Origin: Paenibacillus etheri
GTDB taxonomy: Bacteria > Bacillota > Bacilli > Paenibacillales > Paenibacillaceae
Length of the DNA stretch: 64,000 bases
Direction of reading: 5' to 3'
NCBI RefSeq assembly: GCF_001012825.1
Contig: NZ_LCZJ02000028.1
Span: 62,296-126,295 of the forward strand
A program made the translations under genes and the position numbers. Below the pieces are notes generated by a model that was given only the letters and a program-made list of their open reading frames with translations, was not told where the DNA came from and ran no database searches. Positions 60,677-64,000 of the stretch are shown piece after piece (the stretch's first letter is position 1; the number at the start of each line of letters is the position of its first letter).

Positions 60677-60861
60677 TCGAATACTTCCTGGCTCTTTTCT
60701 CCCGCAGTTTTAATCAAAGCCTCTACTACCTCCTGAATTTTGTCCTTAAACAAAAGAACGACCGCAATCAGCACAGCAATAATCAGAATCATTTCCAGTG
60801 TCCCCAGGCCTTCCTCATCCTTCCAAAAACTCTTCACATTACCCAACATTGTCGTCATCAT
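60673..60861 (-). CDS. flp: Flp-type class IVb pilin
   Basis: The pilin has 62 residues. The segment KDEEGLGTLEMILIIAVLIA holds the TadV cleavage site between Gly and Thr, with the Glu at mature position 3 of the TLE tripeptide, followed by the hydrophobic helix of a Tad pilin. The charged C-terminus IQEVVEALIKTAGEKSQEVF ends the protein. The frame begins three codons earlier with GTG directly on top of the GGAGG site, so the ATG at 60861 is the true start. It should be the main fibre subunit. Confidence 0.92.
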   Translation of the reverse strand: MMTTMLGNVKSFWKDEEGLGTLEMILIIAVLIAVVLLFKDKIQEVVEALIKTAGEKSQEVFE

Positions 60862-60874
60862 TAGTTTCACCCTC

Positions 60875-61747
60875 CTACATTTTTAACATCATGAATGCTG
60901 GCGTTCCCACCAGTACAATTACTATTAAAAAGATAACTACCATCGGAAAGACTAGTTTGGAGGAAGCTTGCTCCCCTCGCGTTCGGCTGATAGCTTTCCG
61001 TTTATCCCACAGCATCCGCGAGAGGTCGCGCAGCGATAACACAAAATCCGCTCCACCTCTGCGATAATTCAAAAGAACCGTCGTCGTGAACAACGATACC
61101 TCCTGCACTGCACATCTCTTGCTAAAATTCTCGAATGCCTGCTGAAATGAATACCCCCCTTCCCATTCACTGGTCATGATCCTAAGCTCCTTATACAGTG
61201 GGTGATTAACATCACCTCGGTGGCTCTCCACACAGCGGTTAATCGCCCGCTGCACGGTCTCACCTGCTCCTACCAGCAGTACAATACTGTTCAGAAGCTC
61301 TGGTAGCTCGAGCATAATAATTTGCTCTCTCACCCTCACCTTTTTATGTAAATCACTGACCATAGCAGCTGGTAGAGCTACCGCCAAGAAAAAACCTAGA
61401 ATCAGACCTGTCTGATCGCCGCTAAACCCTGTGATCAAACTTCCACCCACAAGCAACAGCCAACTGTAGCTAAGCATCTCACCCATGAACAGCAAAGTCC
61501 GTTCTGCACTGTAACGCATCCCATAACTTCGCTGCAGGGAACGCTGAATCCTGAACATCAACGATGGAAAACGACTGGCGATGCCGCTTTTCTCAATGAG
61601 CAGCAGCAGCGGTTCACCCAGCTTCCGAAGTCGTAATCCTTCCATAGGAAGTCCTCTTAATCCGGCATATTTTTTTCCGCATTGAATTCGTAACAGAGCC
61701 CAGACGACAAGTAAAAATATAGTGACTACTGCACATAGCCATCGCAT
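60875..61747 (-). CDS. tadC: TadC membrane protein (T2SS-F)
   Basis: This 290-residue inner-membrane platform protein has an N-terminal helix, a cytoplasmic RLRKLGEPLLLLIEKSG region, a hydrophobic pair (SYSWLLLVGGSLITGFSGDQ), and the T2SS-F domain with ELPELLNSIVLLVGAGETVQ and RGGADFVLSLRDLSRMLWDK. A C-terminal helix with PMVVIFLIVIVLVGTPAFMM closes it. It follows TadB by 13 bases. The short gap to the Flp gene (14 bases) shows one operon. ATG at 61747 with GAAGGGGA upstream. Confidence 0.92.
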   Translation of the reverse strand: MRWLCAVVTIFLLVVWALLRIQCGKKYAGLRGLPMEGLRLRKLGEPLLLLIEKSGIASRFPSLMFRIQRSLQRSYGMRYSAERTLLFMGEMLSYSWLLLVGGSLITGFSGDQTGLILGFFLAVALPAAMVSDLHKKVRVREQIIMLELPELLNSIVLLVGAGETVQRAINRCVESHRGDVNHPLYKELRIMTSEWEGGYSFQQAFENFSKRCAVQEVSLFTTTVLLNYRRGGADFVLSLRDLSRMLWDKRKAISRTRGEQASSKLVFPMVVIFLIVIVLVGTPAFMMLKM

Positions 61748-61760
61748 GATTTCTTCCCCT

Positions 61761-62564
61761 TCACAGCGGAATGTCCATTATTTTAGTAGTCCAGAGATAA
61801 CATAAAAACAAAGCTACTAATGCAAGCGTCGATATGGCTATACCCGCTCCTGTGTACATGGGCTGCATATAGTCTCCTGCAGTCAAACTCATAAAGATCA
61901 CCATGATTAGTGGAGATATTAACAGCGCTTTCGCTTCGAATTTCTTCTGTGAAATGCTTACAGCAATATCTTGCTGAATATCCAGCTTCTCTCCAATAAT
62001 CGTAGACGTACGGCGCACTACTTCTACCAGATCGCCGCCTGTACGTTTACATACAGTGAACACGTCAGCGAACCGCTCAATATCTTCCATTCCTGCTCTT
62101 TCACTGAAATCCCGAAGCGCTTCCTCCACTGGCTGACCGTATTCCATGCGCGTACAGATAATATTTAGCTCCGAGATCATATCGCCGCCGCCCTCCGGGT
62201 CCAGCATACGTAAGTCTTGGACCGCTTCCCGGAAAGCATTCTCGACCGATCGCCCTGCTGAGAGTGAGGAAGACAATGAAAATAACGTCTGTTTAAACTG
62301 TAAATTAAGCATACTCCGGCGTCTTTTCAGCAAATAATTACGCAGCATACGAGGTGCATACAGCCCACCTGGCATAAGTAGTAACGACAGTATCCAATGA
62401 TGATAAAATAGATATCCCACTCCAAAAAACAGCAAACTACCTACTGCGATAGCCATAATTTTCTGTACCAAGGTCAACTCGTATACCGTATAATCCGGCA
62501 ATAATGAATAACCTCTGGAATCAGCTTCCTTAAGTTTTTCATTAGCAAACTTAATCTTGAGCAC
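61761..62564 (-). CDS. tadB: TadB membrane protein (T2SS-F)
   Basis: The 267-residue protein has N-terminal helices (IMAIAVGSLLFFGVGYLFYH and WILSLLLMPGGLYAPRM), a T2SS-F cytoplasmic domain with FSLSSSLSAGRSVENAFREA, MEYGQPVEEALRDFSERAG and FADVFTVCKRTGGDLVEVVR, and two C-terminal helices. This is the ordinary TadB pattern. GTG at 62564 has GGGGG eight bases before it. It follows tadA by 22 bases. Confidence 0.93.
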   Translation of the reverse strand: MLKIKFANEKLKEADSRGYSLLPDYTVYELTLVQKIMAIAVGSLLFFGVGYLFYHHWILSLLLMPGGLYAPRMLRNYLLKRRRSMLNLQFKQTLFSLSSSLSAGRSVENAFREAVQDLRMLDPEGGGDMISELNIICTRMEYGQPVEEALRDFSERAGMEDIERFADVFTVCKRTGGDLVEVVRRTSTIIGEKLDIQQDIAVSISQKKFEAKALLISPLIMVIFMSLTAGDYMQPMYTGAGIAISTLALVALFLCYLWTTKIMDIPL

Positions 62565-62586
62565 TACCTCTTCCCCCTTTTAGAAT

Positions 62587-63828
62587 TCAGAATCCAGCCT
62601 GTGATAACGGGTAGGAGGTTACACCAGCCATTCTAAGCTTTGCTGTATGCTTAAGCGGGTTTCCACAAGAAACCAGCCCCCCTTGTACCCGTCCCTCTCG
62701 CTCACCGGAATCTTGAAATTCATATAAAGGGTTCAAAACCACTTCTCCGTCTTTTAGGCCCGCAACCTCACTAATCTCCATCACTCGCCTAGATCGATCA
62801 CGGAGCCTGGACAAGTGTACGAAAATATCAATCGCCGATGAGATTTGCTGACGAACAACCGTCACCGGCAGATCCGCAGCACTTAACACCATCGTCTCCA
62901 GTCGACTGACCATATCTTGCGCGCTGTTGGAGTGACCCGTTGATAACGAACCATCGTGTCCAGTATTCATCGCCTGTAGCATATCGAGGCATTCCGCTCC
63001 CCGTACCTCACCCACAACAATTCGATTGGGTCTCATCCGCAGCGAAGAACGAATCAAATCTCGAATAGAAATCTCCCCTCTACCTTCCGTATTCGCGTTC
63101 CTAGTCTCCAGGGAAACAAGATTTGGCACAGTTACAATCTGTAGCTCAGCAGAATCTTCTATTGTGATGACCCTCTCCTGTGAAGGGATAAACTGAGATA
63201 ACGCATTTAGAAAGGTGGTCTTCCCCGAGCCAGTTCCCCCGCTTATAAAAATGTTGTATTTAGCTGCTACTAAAATTTGCAGAAGCTCTGCTGCTTCCAG
63301 GCTTAAAGCTTCACGACTCACCAATTCATTCATCGTCATCGGCTTCTCCGGGAATTTACGTATGGTCATCGCTGGCCCTTTCAGCGAGACTGGCGGAAGT
63401 ACAATATTCACACGTGATCCATCCTTCAGCCGAGCATCAACGATAGGAGAGGAGTCATTTACTACCCTGTTAACACCGGATACTACCGTTTGGATAATGT
63501 CCTCCAGCCTGCTAATGGACTCAAATTCCAAAGGCAGACGACGAATCTGACCCTCCTCTTCTATAAAAATCTCAGTATGACTGTTGATCATAATCTCCGT
63601 GATCGCCGGATTATCCACTAATGGCTGAAGCACATCCAATCCTCGGAAGGAGTCAAATAGTCTCTTAACTAACTCATGCTTCTCCTGTGCTGTTAAGTAA
63701 CGGAGACTTTCACTTTCTAAAATCGTTCGTTCGATATAACCAGTGAGTTCACGGTTCCCTACTGCAGAAGTTACATCAAGTCCTGCACGAATCTCACTAC
63801 GTAGAGCCCTGAACATCTCCTCATTCAT
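62587..63828 (-). CDS. tadA: Tad secretion ATPase
   Basis: This 413-residue CpaF/TadA-type ATPase has the N-terminal domain with LQPLVDNPAITEIMINSHTE, Walker A GGTGSGKTT (197-205), ITIEDSAELQI, Walker B VVGEVRGAECLDML (271-284) and the histidine box SLSTGHSNSAQDM. All catalytic residues are present. The hexameric motor drives pilus extension and retraction with TadB/TadC. It overlaps the preceding gene by eight bases. GGGAAG lies a few bases before the ATG. Confidence 0.96.
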   Translation of the reverse strand: MNEEMFRALRSEIRAGLDVTSAVGNRELTGYIERTILESESLRYLTAQEKHELVKRLFDSFRGLDVLQPLVDNPAITEIMINSHTEIFIEEEGQIRRLPLEFESISRLEDIIQTVVSGVNRVVNDSSPIVDARLKDGSRVNIVLPPVSLKGPAMTIRKFPEKPMTMNELVSREALSLEAAELLQILVAAKYNIFISGGTGSGKTTFLNALSQFIPSQERVITIEDSAELQIVTVPNLVSLETRNANTEGRGEISIRDLIRSSLRMRPNRIVVGEVRGAECLDMLQAMNTGHDGSLSTGHSNSAQDMVSRLETMVLSAADLPVTVVRQQISSAIDIFVHLSRLRDRSRRVMEISEVAGLKDGEVVLNPLYEFQDSGEREGRVQGGLVSCGNPLKHTAKLRMAGVTSYPLSQAGF

Positions 63829-64000
63829 GCAAGTTCTTCCCGGTAAAAACTAATGGGAGCGCTGGCTCTACAATTCGCTTACACAACTGCAAGATTTCCC
63901 GCTGAAATTGCGGAGAATTCAAAAAGAGCTCCTCACGGTGTTGCAGCGTCCATGATGGGATAAAGGGACATACGCCTTCAATGATAATTCCTTCAGGAGG
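63821..64000 (-). CDS. Probable CpaE/TadZ-like protein, C-terminal end (partial)
   Basis: The frame is open to the window edge. It reads PPEGIIIEGVCPFIPSWTLQ, continues with HREELFLNSPQFQREILQLC and ends GKNLHE. It overlaps tadA by eight bases. Position directly before tadA is where CpaE/TadZ sits in Firmicute Tad operons; the fragment carries no diagnostic motif, so identity rests on synteny. Confidence 0.6.
   Translation of the reverse strand, partial: PPEGIIIEGVCPFIPSWTLQHREELFLNSPQFQREILQLCKRIVEPALPLVFTGKNLHE

Overview
The window looks like a chromosomal segment of a low-to-moderate GC Firmicute, most likely Paenibacillus or a close relative. The signs are strong GGAGG-type ribosome binding sites with frequent GTG and TTG starts, Bacillus-type protein families (YneK-like DUF2621, YvyE, LplJ, DdlR-type MocR regulator, DUF5702 and Flp1 Tad proteins), intrinsic terminators after most transcription units, and hairpin-forming intergenic repeats. 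The genus call is an inference from gene content; no rRNA or tRNA lies in the window.

Layout. 1-1119 is the C-terminal part of a chemotaxis receptor. 1.2-14.9 kb holds a cobalamin lower-pathway set on the minus strand, split in two: cobD, cbiZ, cbiB and cobC at 9.4-14.8 kb, and cobT, cobU and cobS at 1.7-4.1 kb. Between the halves lie a ddlR-ddl-aminotransferase operon, a small P-loop kinase and a chloramphenicol acetyltransferase with a translational attenuator. An IS4-family element with a split transposase and several families of short repeats sit between cobD and cbiZ. 15-37 kb is mostly housekeeping and small accessory genes: lipoate ligase, transporters, a HAD phosphatase, a GNAT/ABC pair with an attenuator-like leader, a PhnP-like hydrolase, a sulfate importer (cysT-cysW-cysA plus binding protein), a TetR regulator, pgi, ppnP and tkt.

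37.2-50.6 kb is the most unusual part. It is a tightly packed 12-gene minus-strand operon with the skeleton of a Tad/Flp pilus machine (SAF-domain CpaB-like, CpaE-like, secretion ATPase, TadB-like, TadC-like) but with strongly divergent parts. The CpaE-like protein has lost both P-loop lysines. The two tiny pilin-like proteins are twins of each other and lack a prepilin cleavage site. There is no prepilin peptidase. The operon ends in two large secreted proteins built from PKD/Ig/FnIII-like repeats.

50.8-54.4 kb carries purU, nfo, a DUF2621 gene and a TIGR01777 epimerase. From 54.5 kb to the window end runs a recognisable canonical Tad locus on the minus strand (CpaE end fragment, TadA, TadB, TadC, Flp pilin, TadE-like proteins, DUF5702 TadG-like, TadV prepilin peptidase, FHA protein). 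The two Tad-type loci lie within 27 kb of each other, and only the canonical one encodes a peptidase and typical G/E-site pilins. I infer that the divergent locus is a derived machine with a different exported product.

Repeats. Two copies of a roughly 110-bp nested hairpin (18.9 and 25.3 kb) differ in stem sequence, but the changes compensate each other across the stems, which points to a conserved folded element.
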